NCBI GenBank assembly: GCA_030426445.1 | Contig: JAUHYS010000015.1 | Span: forward strand, 1-16,105 | Direction of reading: 5' to 3' | Length of the DNA stretch: 16,105 nt | Source of the DNA: a bacterium | GTDB lineage: Bacteria > UBA10199 > DSSB01 | In this document: positions 7,402-13,038 of the stretch, piece by piece | Numbering within the stretch: the stretch's first letter is position 1 | How the letters are laid out: every line of letters begins with the position of its first letter | Notes under the pieces: model-generated | Database searches by the model: none | What the model was told of the DNA's origin: nothing | What the model saw: the letters and a program-made list of their open reading frames with translations, nothing else | Program-made: the position numbers and the translations under genes

Positions 7402-7665
7402 TTGTTATTAAAGGCTATAATTAATTTTTTATTTTTACTGGGTTTGACAGATGTTGATGGAATTTGCAGGGCAAAATTTAAAAATTGTTGCTATTGGGTT
7501 GCTGAACCCAAACTAATTAATATAAATGATATGACCCAAATAATTTTATTGGATGATGCTATTTCGAGCGGAGCTCACATACAAGCAGCAAGAAAAACTA
7601 TATTAGAAAAATTGCCAGGTAGAGATGTATATGCTTTTGTGTGGGCAAAAGTTCTAAGTCTATAA
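7402..7665 (+). pseudogene. Phosphoribosyltransferase C-terminal remnant
   Basis: The last 45 or so residues look like the end of a PRTase-fold protein: IILLDDAISSGAHIQAARK carries the PRPP-binding DD-x-x-SG loop and is followed by a short strand VYAFVWAKV, as in ComF-like proteins. The upstream 40 residues are not recognisable as the rest of that fold. The only starts are a TTG at 7402 or an ATG at 7531 just before the motif. No good ribosome binding site is evident. The remnant sits between the broken tRNA and the convergent thermonuclease gene, 2 bp from its stop. I judge it a decayed or truncated gene. A short functional protein is possible but unlikely, because the catalytic loop alone cannot form the domain. 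Confidence 0.5.
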
Positions 7666-7667
7666 AT

Positions 7668-8312
7668 CTACTTCTTCCATAACCCTTTTTTCTGTTCACG
7701 GGCTTCACGTTCATACTTTCTAAACTTTTCCATCTTTTCAAAAGGAAACTTCGTATAAGCAAAACCATAACCTTGTTTGATGATTTCAGCATTTAAACAA
7801 GTTCCATCCTCTAAATAAACATAAGCTAAACTTCGACCATATTTGTCAGATCCCCTTTTATAGGATTCCAAACGGACTTGCTTTCCTTCAACCATTCTTT
7901 TGGTAAAATCTGATGCTTCTTTCCCAAAATACTCAACTGGCTTTTTAGGGTGAACTGTTTCGGGAGTGTCGACTCCAATTAGTCGAATCCTTTCATTACC
8001 ATCTAGGACTATTGTATCTCCATCAACAACACGGGTGACTTTTCTTAATAAAGGTTTTTGATTACTAGGGTTGTTTGAATATTTTGAGTGTTTCGAAGTT
8101 GAGAAGAGGGGAGGCTTAGAGTTTTTATTTCGAGGTGAGTTGTCTTTGCAATAAATATTGTCAGGACACTGGGAACAGTTTCCAGTATCACCACATACAT
8201 AAGAGTTGTTATCAGATGGGCAACTATGTTGACTGTGGCACCCTGATCGATGGGCGTGAGTATTGGTTGAAAAAAGTATAAGGGTTAGAAATGCAGTAAA
8301 AAATGTTCTCAA
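7668..8312 (-). CDS. Secreted thermonuclease (SNase-like)
   Basis: A 214-residue protein in three parts. Residues 1-20 are a signal peptide (hydrophobic core FLTLILF, cleavage after THA). Residues 21-55 form a Cys/His-rich segment (HRSGCHSQHSCPSD, then CGDTGNCSQCPDN) often found at the mature N-terminus of such nucleases. A low-complexity linker reaches about residue 88, and the staphylococcal nuclease domain follows. VVDGDT (95-100), Arg110, Asp115 and Glu118 in RLIGVDTPE, and Arg160 in KYGRSLAYV match the metal-binding and catalytic positions. It should cleave DNA or RNA outside the cytoplasm. The start is TTG at 8312, chosen for AGGAG 6-7 nt upstream and because it gives an intact signal peptide. 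It lies at the element's edge, where cargo genes are common. Confidence 0.88.
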   Translation of the reverse strand: MRTFFTAFLTLILFSTNTHAHRSGCHSQHSCPSDNNSYVCGDTGNCSQCPDNIYCKDNSPRNKNSKPPLFSTSKHSKYSNNPSNQKPLLRKVTRVVDGDTIVLDGNERIRLIGVDTPETVHPKKPVEYFGKEASDFTKRMVEGKQVRLESYKRGSDKYGRSLAYVYLEDGTCLNAEIIKQGYGFAYTKFPFEKMEKFRKYEREAREQKKGLWKK

Positions 8313-8401
8313 TTTTATCTCCTGATCTGGACTTATTAATAAGATTCTTAGCTACATTAAGTAATTAGTCTCTTATACTCAATAGGTAAACTCGAATCAT
8401 C

Positions 8402-8430
8402 TTGATCTATTCTATATAGGATTATATGAA
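8402..8430 (+). promoter_or_regulatory. Possible promoter for the lipoprotein gene
   Basis: TTGATC (8402-8407), a 17-nt spacer and TATGAA (8425-8430), each matching four of six consensus bases, lie about 45 bp ahead of the lipoprotein ATG in the divergent gap with the thermonuclease gene. This is a weak call. Confidence 0.3.
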
Positions 8431-8475
8431 ATCGTAAAATAATCAATTGGGTGAGGTTTATACAGGAGAACAAGA

Positions 8476-9228
8476 ATGAAAAAACTATCAATATTAATAA
8501 TCTTAGCCTTTTTCGTCGGTTGCGGGGGGAGTAATTCAATCGGTGATCAAATTGGCGGTGATAATGATTTGGGAGCAGGTGGAGAAGATCAGGTAATTGG
8601 TGACGATGCTCAAAATGATGATTTATCAGACTTAGGAGAACTACTTGAGGATCTAACAAAAGGTAAAATTGAAATAGATAATTTCGATACCTATTTGCAA
8701 GGATCTTGGAATATTAAAGCTTTTTCAAAGGCCAATGGTCCTGATATTCAAAGTGAGATTACATTCAATAATGGTCAAATTGAAGAACTGATTGCAGATC
8801 CATTTTTTAGATTTGAAGAAGGTACGCTTCTAGAAAATGCTCAAAAACACTATGATAGTTTTGAGGTTAAAGAAGAGTTTTGCAAATCAGAATTATCTTT
8901 CGATGCTATTTCTTACATTCCTTTTAATTATAATTCGTATAGTACAGATGAAAACTATTTATTTGGTAGTTATGCCCACGAATTTTTAGGTGACATTCCT
9001 CAAATTAGTTATGAGTTTATAAATACTGACTTTAATCCAATTCTTAAACTTACAACGACTGCAACTTTTTACCCTACTTGTTGCCTTGAAAATGAAGCAT
9101 GCCAAGATGGAGATTATTACCAATCTCAGTCCTATGAAAAAGTAAGGGGTTATATTGTATTAGCTGCAAACGAAAATGCTTTTGTTGTAGAGGCAAATGG
9201 ATACTATGTCGTTTTGACAAGAAAATAA
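8476..9228 (+). CDS. Lipoprotein, 250 aa, unknown function
   Basis: The N-terminus MKKLSILIILAFFVGCGGS is a lipoprotein signal peptide with the lipobox FVGC, so Cys16 would be acylated. It is followed by a Gly/Asp/Asn-rich acidic linker to about residue 60, typical of a flexible tether. The mature domain (about 70-250) is rich in aromatic and acidic residues and contains LQGSWNIKAF near 74 and VVEANGYYVVLTR at the end. This suggests a small beta-barrel like lipocalin or other lipoprotein ligand-binding folds, but I do not recognise a family. Cysteines near 137 and a CC pair near 201 may form disulfides. The ATG has AGGAG 7 nt upstream. A terminator follows at 9259. Position beside the thermonuclease gene, away from the early operon, suggests a separately expressed surface cargo gene. 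Confidence 0.7.
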   Translation: MKKLSILIILAFFVGCGGSNSIGDQIGGDNDLGAGGEDQVIGDDAQNDDLSDLGELLEDLTKGKIEIDNFDTYLQGSWNIKAFSKANGPDIQSEITFNNGQIEELIADPFFRFEEGTLLENAQKHYDSFEVKEEFCKSELSFDAISYIPFNYNSYSTDENYLFGSYAHEFLGDIPQISYEFINTDFNPILKLTTTATFYPTCCLENEACQDGDYYQSQSYEKVRGYIVLAANENAFVVEANGYYVVLTRK

Positions 9229-9258
9229 CTAATTTTCTAGATTTTTAAATATTTGCGT

Positions 9259-9285
9259 AGCCATCTCACATGGGATGGCTTTTTT
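9259..9285 (+). terminator. Rho-independent terminator of the lipoprotein gene
   Basis: A 7-bp stem AGCCATC (9259-9265) pairs with GATGGCT (9274-9280) around an 8-nt loop, followed by a T tract (9281-9285 and beyond). The T tract overlaps the end of the convergent XRE gene. Confidence 0.75.
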
Positions 9286-9499
9286 ATTTTACTTGATCCC
9301 TAATCTTTAGTTTTCCTGTATCGATTTCGAGAGCTGCACACAAAGCAATCAATTTATTAGCAGATATTTTATATGATTTGGCTTTTTCTACTCTCTTTAT
9401 AGTAGCTTCTGAGACATTGTGGCCAGTCTGTCTAGATAGGAATTGTCTTGACCATCCTTTCTTTCGTCTCTCATTTTCAATTATTAAACCTAGCTTCAT
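9284..9499 (-). CDS. Small XRE-family helix-turn-helix regulator
   Basis: A single-domain HTH protein of 71 residues. LGLIIENERRKKGWSRQFL supplies the first helix and the start of the second, and VSEATIKRVEKAKSYKIS is the recognition region in the order expected of the Cro/C1 (XRE) fold. It has no effector or cleavage domain. I prefer the ATG at 9499 because GGAG lies 9 nt upstream; an in-frame ATG at 9514 would add five residues and has no ribosome binding site. It converges on the lipoprotein gene and overlaps that gene's terminator tail. It is distinct from the two related XRE proteins further right. Its target is unknown; the inverted repeat at 9667-9702, upstream of it, is a candidate. 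Confidence 0.7.
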   Translation of the reverse strand: MKLGLIIENERRKKGWSRQFLSRQTGHNVSEATIKRVEKAKSYKISANKLIALCAALEIDTGKLKIRDQVK

Positions 9500-9666
9500 T
9501 TTTTTGATCTCCATCTACTTAACTATTATATGCAAGAAGTGAGCTAAAAAATATGCGGAAAATGAAAAAAAGTAAAAATTTGGTCATGTACGGCCTTGCG
9601 ATAATTTTTTATTTAGATTAACAATGCCTAGTTGCTCAAAATGACAGGGTAGTTAGTTATGAGAGG

Positions 9667-9702
9667 GTTCGATTATCGGACACTGGAGTTCGAAAATCGA
9701 AC
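9667..9702. repeat. Long imperfect inverted repeat
   Basis: GTTCGATTATCG (9667-9678) and CGAAAATCGAAC (9691-9702) are complementary at 11 of 12 positions around a 12-nt spacer. It lies in the 250-bp gene-poor gap between two leftward XRE genes and could be an operator or a structured RNA or DNA element. Nothing else in 9515-9760 looks coding. Confidence 0.55.
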
Positions 9703-9760
9703 TGTTTTCGGGTAAGGGCTGATTTATTTTTTATATCCTAGGGGAGGTCCTTTGAAAGTG

Positions 9761-10117
9761 TTATCCTTTTTTAGAAAACTGTTTAGCCACATCTTCGATG
9801 ATTTTTCTTTCAGTCTCACTAGACGTGCGGCGAAAGTGAATTATAAGAGATTTTTCTTTTTGGCTCAGTGGCCCGATGTCATTTTTTTTATTAATAGTTA
9901 TTTTAGGCGTTATTATCTCTCCAAAGAGGAGAAAAGAAGGGTGGACATCGAGGGATTTGGCAATTGATTTAACGACTTCGATACCGATGTTTTTAACTTC
10001 GCTTCGTTCAATCTTTCCAACATATTCATTACTAATAGAGGCTGATCTGGCTAAATCGCTTTGCGATAAGCCTTTATCTGACCTTAATGCTCTAACTCTA
10101 TCTCCTAATAAATCCAT
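9761..10117 (-). CDS. XRE-family repressor (CI-like), 118 aa
   Basis: The N-terminal HTH domain (about 5-65) reads LGDRVRALRSDKGLSQSDLA, then SISNEYVGKIERSEVKNIGI, a standard XRE fold. The remaining 50 residues are charged and helical (EKSLIIHFRRTSSETERKI), suggesting dimerisation; there is no LexA/CI-type peptidase domain. It is transcribed away from the related cro-like gene at 10214, as in a phage immunity switch, and the two share the motif KIER-x-x-VKN-(I/V)-GIE. The ATG at 10117 has no Shine-Dalgarno sequence; TATAAG or TATTAT boxes lie within about 20 nt upstream, so the mRNA may be leaderless. I infer that it maintains lysogeny or quiescence by binding the palindromes at 10188-10215. 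Confidence 0.8.
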   Translation of the reverse strand: MDLLGDRVRALRSDKGLSQSDLARSASISNEYVGKIERSEVKNIGIEVVKSIAKSLDVHPSFLLFGEIITPKITINKKNDIGPLSQKEKSLIIHFRRTSSETERKIIEDVAKQFSKKG

Positions 10118-10175
10118 AATATAATACTTATAACGTAAATAAAAAAAATAAAAGTGAACTATTTTATGTTTATGT

Positions 10176-10203
10176 TTGACAAACTATTTTACATATGTAA
10201 AAT
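10176..10203 (+). promoter_or_regulatory. Rightward early promoter
   Basis: A perfect -35 TTGACA (10176-10181), a 16-nt spacer and -10 TAAAAT (10198-10203). The start is expected near 10209-10211, within a few bases of the ATG at 10214, so the transcript should be leaderless or nearly so. Two palindromes overlap the promoter. Confidence 0.6.
10188..10201. promoter_or_regulatory. Operator candidate O1, perfect 14-bp palindrome
   Basis: TTTACATATGTAAA reads identically on both strands and covers the spacer and the first bases of the -10 box. A bound dimer would block RNA polymerase. The half-site core TTACAT is shared with the next palindrome. Confidence 0.55.
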
Positions 10204-10215
10204 ATTACATGTAAT
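10204..10215. promoter_or_regulatory. Operator candidate O2, perfect 12-bp palindrome
   Basis: ATTACATGTAAT reads identically on both strands, with its centre 15 bp from that of O1. It covers the predicted transcription start and the first bases of the start codon. Paired sites of this kind are typical of XRE autoregulation. Confidence 0.55.
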
Positions 10216-10435
10216 GATATTGGGAAAACGAATTAAAAATAAAAGAACTGAAGCCAAACTTAAACAAGAGCAACTTGCTCAACTTTCAGGAATTAGTACG
10301 GAGTACTTGAGTAAAATTGAGAGAGGAAAAGTTAAGAATGTTGGAATCGAAAAACTATATAAAATAGCCCATGCACTCGGGGTCCACATTACAGACATTC
10401 TTCCACTCAAAACTGAAAATGAGGAGGCTGCTTAA
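10214..10435 (+). CDS. Cro-like or controller-type XRE protein, 73 aa
   Basis: A compact one-domain HTH protein: LGKRIKNKRTEAKLKQEQLA, then GISTEYLSKIERGKVKNVGI and KIAHALGVHITDILPL. It matches the size and fold of Cro-like phage regulators and of C proteins from restriction systems; no restriction or methylase gene is adjacent, so Cro-like is favoured. An open frame continues upstream to 10154, but those 20 residues (MNYFMFMFDKLF...) would lie upstream of the promoter. The ATG at 10214 also aligns with the normal XRE N-terminus. It begins the rightward operon; its TAA overlaps the next ATG (TAATG). It probably competes with the repressor at 9761-10117 for the same palindromes, given the closely similar recognition-helix region. 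Confidence 0.78.
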   Translation: MILGKRIKNKRTEAKLKQEQLAQLSGISTEYLSKIERGKVKNVGIEKLYKIAHALGVHITDILPLKTENEEAA

Positions 10436-10785
10436 TGAGGAGTGGTTACGCAAAGAAGATTGTTGAGTCAAAGCCAAATCTGGAACTCAAGCAAAAAGAG
10501 ATTGAGAGGTTAGATTTTGAGTCAATGTGTAGGTTTGTACAAAAAGTTTTGAATTGCCAACATTTGAATGCAACGGACAGTTATTGGGCAGAAGTTTGCG
10601 GTGTGAGTGAAAGATGGGTGAGGGCGTGGAAAGGTGGCAAAAGAGTTCATATCAAACACATCAAGAAGATTGTCGAAGAAGTTCCTGCATTAGTAGAAAA
10701 ATCAAAATCAAAAGTTGATTACTTAAGAATCTGGTCAGCCCGAATGGGACTAATGTTTTTATCAAAAGAATTGGAGTGGAAGTAA
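10435..10785 (+). CDS. Phage protein with HTH-like core, 116 aa
   Basis: I do not recognise the family. The centre, YWAEVCGVSERWVRAWKGGK (residues 49-68), has the spacing of a helix-turn-helix, and the next stretch HIKHIKKIVEEVP resembles the fourth helix of a Cro-type domain. The rest is charged and helical. It is translationally coupled at both ends: its ATG overlaps the stop of the XRE gene (TAATG) with GAGGAG 8 nt upstream, and its stop overlaps the next ATG in the same way. Expression should follow the cro-like gene directly. A DNA-binding role in early regulation is inferred from the motif and position only. Confidence 0.6.
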   Translation: MRSGYAKKIVESKPNLELKQKEIERLDFESMCRFVQKVLNCQHLNATDSYWAEVCGVSERWVRAWKGGKRVHIKHIKKIVEEVPALVEKSKSKVDYLRIWSARMGLMFLSKELEWK

Positions 10786-11138
10786 TGGAAGTTATTGAGA
10801 AACAACTTGGCAAATTTTTAACTGATAACTTCGAAGGTTTTTTTGAAAAGTTTTTTGAGAAGAACTTAAAGAAATATTTAGAGGATTTTTTATCTAAGAA
10901 ACTGTCTTTAGGCAAGGCTGTTTATACGGTCAGGCAAGGAGCATACATGTTAGACATGGACGTAGACGAGTTTAGAAACGATATTAAGAGCGGGGATTTA
11001 GATTGTCCAGTTGTATTTTTTGGGAAGTCAGGAAGATTCAAAATTCCTAAGTATGCATTTGATGAATGGTTAAAGGGCCTTGGGGGTAGATATGTTGAGG
11101 ATTTAAGAAGGCCGGAAAAGTTTAGAAGAGCTTCATAA
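10785..11138 (+). CDS. Excisionase/MerR-like DNA-binding protein
   Basis: A 117-residue protein with two parts. Residues 1-40 are an amphipathic, Phe/Lys-rich helix (NFEGFFEKFFEKNLKKYL) likely to form a coiled coil or oligomer contact. Residues 45-98 resemble a winged-helix excisionase domain: VYTVRQGAYMLDMDVDEF, then VVFFGKSGRFKIPKYAFDEW, with the wing followed by the typical aromatic 'F-x-x-W' helix. Such proteins bend DNA for site-specific recombination or act as phage regulators. I chose the ATG at 10785 (overlapping the previous stop as TAATG, GGAG 8 nt upstream) over the in-frame GTG at 10776. No integrase is adjacent, so a role as regulator is equally possible. The gene is followed by a hairpin and a repeat cluster. 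Confidence 0.55.
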   Translation: MEVIEKQLGKFLTDNFEGFFEKFFEKNLKKYLEDFLSKKLSLGKAVYTVRQGAYMLDMDVDEFRNDIKSGDLDCPVVFFGKSGRFKIPKYAFDEWLKGLGGRYVEDLRRPEKFRRAS

Positions 11139-11155
11139 CCTTAGTTAACACACAC

Positions 11156-11188
11156 GTGCCCCCTCCCTATGGTGCCCTACGGGGCACC
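11156..11188 (+). terminator. Stable hairpin with UACG tetraloop; possible terminator or attenuator
   Basis: GGTGCCC (11171-11177) pairs with GGGCACC (11182-11188) across the loop TACG, an exceptionally stable C(UACG)G hairpin. An alternative stem pairs GTGCCCC (11156-11162) with GGGGCAC (11181-11187), so the two are mutually exclusive. Only a short, broken T tract follows, which is weak for a classical terminator. Confidence 0.45.
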
Positions 11189-11198
11189 TAAGTTTTAA

Positions 11199-11256
11199 CT
11201 TCGAACATTAGCTTCGAACATTTGGAAAAGAGCTTCGAACATTAGCTTCGAACATT
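11199..11256. repeat. Four direct repeats of CTTCGAACATT
   Basis: Perfect 11-bp copies lie at 11199-11209, 11212-11222, 11233-11243 and 11246-11256. They form two pairs with 13-bp spacing inside each pair and 21 bp between the second and third copies. Each contains the palindrome TTCGAA. They end 11 bp before the next start codon, so they could be operators, antitermination signals or iterons. Confidence 0.75.
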
Positions 11257-11267
11257 TGAGAGAGAAA

Positions 11268-11576
11268 ATGACATTACTGCACACACAAGAAAAACATAAT
11301 TACCGACCGGATGACTTCTTAAGCAGAGCGATCGAGAAGTCAAAAGCTAAGTCGAATGTCATTATTCAATTTCCGGTTAAGTTTTTTAAGAAGCACAAGG
11401 ATGTCTGTAAATTCAAGCATCATGAAAGTTTCGGTTCAGAGTTAGAGCCGTGTGAGAAACACGGGGATACAAGAGTTTGTTCTGGTCTTGAGGGGCATGT
11501 CTGTTTGGAGTGTCATCCTCATTTAAAACGTTCCTGCAAATTGTGTGGAGGGAAACTTTATGGATGCTGCTGTTAA
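11268..11576 (+). CDS. Cys/His-rich small protein, probable zinc binder
   Basis: A 102-residue protein whose second half holds ten cysteines and several histidines. CLECHPHL and CKLCGG give two C-x-x-C pairs (79/82 and 90/93), preceded by PCEKHG and ending in YGCCC. This layout suggests a zinc ribbon or treble-clef fold, but I cannot name a family. The N-terminal half is basic (FPVKFFKKHKDVCKFKHH). The ATG at 11268 is preceded by the purine run GAGAGAG; an in-frame TTG at 11256 lies inside the last repeat copy and is less likely. The next small gene starts within its 3' end. As an early phage gene it may be a nucleic-acid-binding or host-takeover protein; that is inference from composition only. 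Confidence 0.55.
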   Translation: MTLLHTQEKHNYRPDDFLSRAIEKSKAKSNVIIQFPVKFFKKHKDVCKFKHHESFGSELEPCEKHGDTRVCSGLEGHVCLECHPHLKRSCKLCGGKLYGCCC

Positions 11577-11703
11577 TGGCCTTTGGTTTGGGTGGATACG
11601 AATAAACGGAAAAGTGAAGCATTTTTATAAACCTCAAGACAGTCAAAAGCTTTTAGACGCGAGTAAGGAACCTAACACTTTAAAGCAGCGAAGAGCTGCA
11701 TAG
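11560..11703 (+). CDS. Very small early protein, 47 aa
   Basis: This short frame begins MDAAVNGLWFGWIRINGKV and ends KEPNTLKQRRAA. It overlaps the previous gene by 17 nt. GGAGGG lies 7 nt before the ATG, as strong a ribosome binding site as any in the operon, and the next gene follows after 9 nt. Length, spacing and ribosome binding site support real translation. The central GLWFGWIRINGKVKHFY could be a small beta hairpin. No family is recognised. Confidence 0.5.
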   Translation: MDAAVNGLWFGWIRINGKVKHFYKPQDSQKLLDASKEPNTLKQRRAA

Positions 11704-11712
11704 GAGGGCCTT

Positions 11713-11907
11713 ATGGACATTGATCAACAAATAATAATGGGAGTTAATGAGACATTAAAAAACCTCATGATCGATATGATTAAGAGGGGCGAAGTTGAGA
11801 TAAGTTTTAATAAACTGTCTGACTACACCTATCTGAATGTCAAAGTAAAATTATCGAACAAGGTTCCGGAAGGGGAAAATAAAAAAGGTTGCTCTCAATC
11901 TGTCTAG
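11713..11907 (+). CDS. Small early phage protein, 64 aa
   Basis: An acidic-to-neutral 64-residue protein (MDIDQQIIMGVNETLKNLM...) with an N-terminal amphipathic helix and a beta-prone C-terminal half (VEISFNKLSDYTYLNVKVKL). GGAGG sits about 6 nt before the ATG at 11713, close behind the 47-aa gene. The family is not recognised. The last codons and the stop fall inside a long hairpin (11884-11923), so translation to the end of this gene would unfold that structure; this may link its translation to expression of the genes downstream. Confidence 0.5.
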   Translation: MDIDQQIIMGVNETLKNLMIDMIKRGEVEISFNKLSDYTYLNVKVKLSNKVPEGENKKGCSQSV

Positions 11908-11923
11908 GAAAAAAGCAACCTTT
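11884..11923 (+). terminator. Hairpin over the end of the 64-aa gene
   Basis: AAAGGTTGC (11884-11892) pairs perfectly with GCAACCTTT (11915-11923) around a 22-nt loop that includes the stop codon TAG (11905-11907). The 3' arm ends in three Ts followed by ATAAT, which is weak for full termination. Attenuation or mRNA protection is as likely. Confidence 0.45.
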
Positions 11924-11956
11924 ATAATCCAATATAAAACTAAAGGAGAAAGTGAA

Positions 11957-12175
11957 ATGACACAAGTACTACATATTGTCAAGGCTAAGAAAGAACATTT
12001 CTTAGCAGAGAAACAAACGATAGATAACTTTACTTGGAAATACGAAATACGATGTCGCATACAAGCGCTTCGTGAAAGTTTAAAGACAATGAGTTTAATG
12101 CAGCAAGATTTTAAAGCAGGGATTAATGAGCTTGAAGATTTTATTAATCATGGTCCAAAAGGGGGTGCGGCATGA
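11957..12175 (+). CDS. Small early phage protein, 72 aa
   Basis: A 72-residue, mostly helical protein (KAKKEHFLAEKQTIDNFTWK, RIQALRESLKTMSLMQQDF, INELEDFINH) with a pattern of spaced hydrophobics that suggests a helical hairpin or short coiled coil. AGGAG lies before the ATG at 11957. Its stop codon overlaps the ATG of the exonuclease gene (ATGA, 4 nt), so it is co-translated with the recombination genes. Small proteins in this position are sometimes nuclease modulators or replication accessories, but nothing in this sequence allows assignment. Confidence 0.55.
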   Translation: MTQVLHIVKAKKEHFLAEKQTIDNFTWKYEIRCRIQALRESLKTMSLMQQDFKAGINELEDFINHGPKGGAA

Positions 12176-13038
12176 TTACTGAAGCTCAAAGAGAAAGAAG
12201 ATCCAATTATCTCGGAAGTTCTGATTCTGCAGCGATTGTTGGAGTCGATCCGTTTAAGAGCGCTGCGGATGTCTATTGGTCTAAAGTAAATGAGATAGAG
12301 GAGGGGAAAGAAAAGCCTGCGATGTTAGCGGGATCTCTATTAGAAGAATCTATTTTAAACTGGTTTGAAAGAAAGACATCAAAAAAGATTAGAAGAAATC
12401 AGTTTCGTGTTCATAAAAATAAAATCATGTCAGCTAACTTTGACGCGCTAGTTGTAGACAATAAAGAAGAAGCTGTTGAAGTAAAAACTTCTGGAATCAC
12501 AGGGCCGCTTAATAAAGAAGTTTGGGGAGAAGTTGGAACTGATCAAGTTCCCGAACATGTCATTGTTCAATGTCAACATCAGATGTCGATTATTCCTACA
12601 ATAAAAATTGTGTGGGTGCCGGTTCTTTTGGGCGGCGTCGGTTTCTGCATGTATAAAGTTGAGCGTGATGATTCACTTATAGCAAATCTAGAAAATGTTG
12701 AGATTAATTTTTGGCAAGAGCATGTTGAGAAGCAAGTTGCTCCGGCAGATGAATGGCTTTCTTTAGAAACGGTAAAGAGAATTAAGCGGGTTTCAGGTAA
12801 GTCAGTTAAGGTTGAAGATGATCTTGTTACAGAATGGTTGGAAGCGAGAAAAAAATCAACAGAAGCTGAGAAGGCTAAGAAAGAAGTCCAGAAAAAGCTT
12901 TTTTCAATAATCGGTGATGCTGAAATTGGAGAATGTTCTTTCGGGAAAGTAACTTATTTTGAACAGCAAGTAAAAGAGAAGGTCATCCCTGCTCAGAGCT
13001 ATCGAGTTGCAAGGTTCAAGAAAGGGGTGGCGGCATGA
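12172..13038 (+). CDS. YqaJ/lambda-type 5'-3' exonuclease
   Basis: A 288-residue nuclease of the YqaJ viral recombinase family (PD-(D/E)xK fold). The N-terminal signature is YLGSSDSAAIVGVDPFKS (13-30). GSLLEES (54-60) gives the first acidic helix, SANFDALVVD the catalytic aspartate Asp91, VEVKTS (102-107) the Glu103-x-Lys105 pair, and VQCQHQM (132-138) the conserved glutamine motif. Residues 225-265 form a charged helical tail. The family resects double-stranded DNA ends processively to leave 3' strands for a partner annealing protein. The start ATGA overlaps the previous gene, and the stop overlaps the annealing-protein gene in the same way. A toroidal trimer, as in lambda exonuclease, is expected but not visible. 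Confidence 0.85.
   Translation: MITEAQRERRSNYLGSSDSAAIVGVDPFKSAADVYWSKVNEIEEGKEKPAMLAGSLLEESILNWFERKTSKKIRRNQFRVHKNKIMSANFDALVVDNKEEAVEVKTSGITGPLNKEVWGEVGTDQVPEHVIVQCQHQMSIIPTIKIVWVPVLLGGVGFCMYKVERDDSLIANLENVEINFWQEHVEKQVAPADEWLSLETVKRIKRVSGKSVKVEDDLVTEWLEARKKSTEAEKAKKEVQKKLFSIIGDAEIGECSFGKVTYFEQQVKEKVIPAQSYRVARFKKGVAA

Noticed and set aside
7308..7665. Group I intron within tRNA-Arg(CCU)
   Set aside because: Such introns are known in this tRNA, but they sit in the anticodon loop. Here the break comes after four bases of the 3' stem strand, and no 3' exon (T arm or CGGGGGC acceptor strand) was found downstream.
8357..8659. Minus-strand 100-aa frame rich in His, Leu and Asn
   Set aside because: It is antisense to the lipoprotein start and the divergent promoter region, and its repetitive composition mirrors the Gly/Asp linker codons.
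9752..9967. Plus-strand frame with a strong GGGGAGG sequence before a TTG
   Set aside because: It lies fully antisense to the C-terminal part of the XRE repressor, its translation is Phe/Arg-rich with no recognisable pattern, and the codon choice looks like a shadow.
10154..10213. Upstream extension of the cro-like gene to the ATG at 10154
   Set aside because: It would place the start upstream of a consensus TTGACA promoter and add 20 residues rich in Phe and Tyr that do not fit an XRE N-terminus.
10214..10435. Controller protein of a restriction-modification system
   Set aside because: Size and palindromes fit, but no methyltransferase or endonuclease partner is adjacent, and a related repressor lies divergently as in phage switches.
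11199..11256. CRISPR array
   Set aside because: Repeats are only 11 bp, spacers are 2 and 10 bp, and no cas gene is present.
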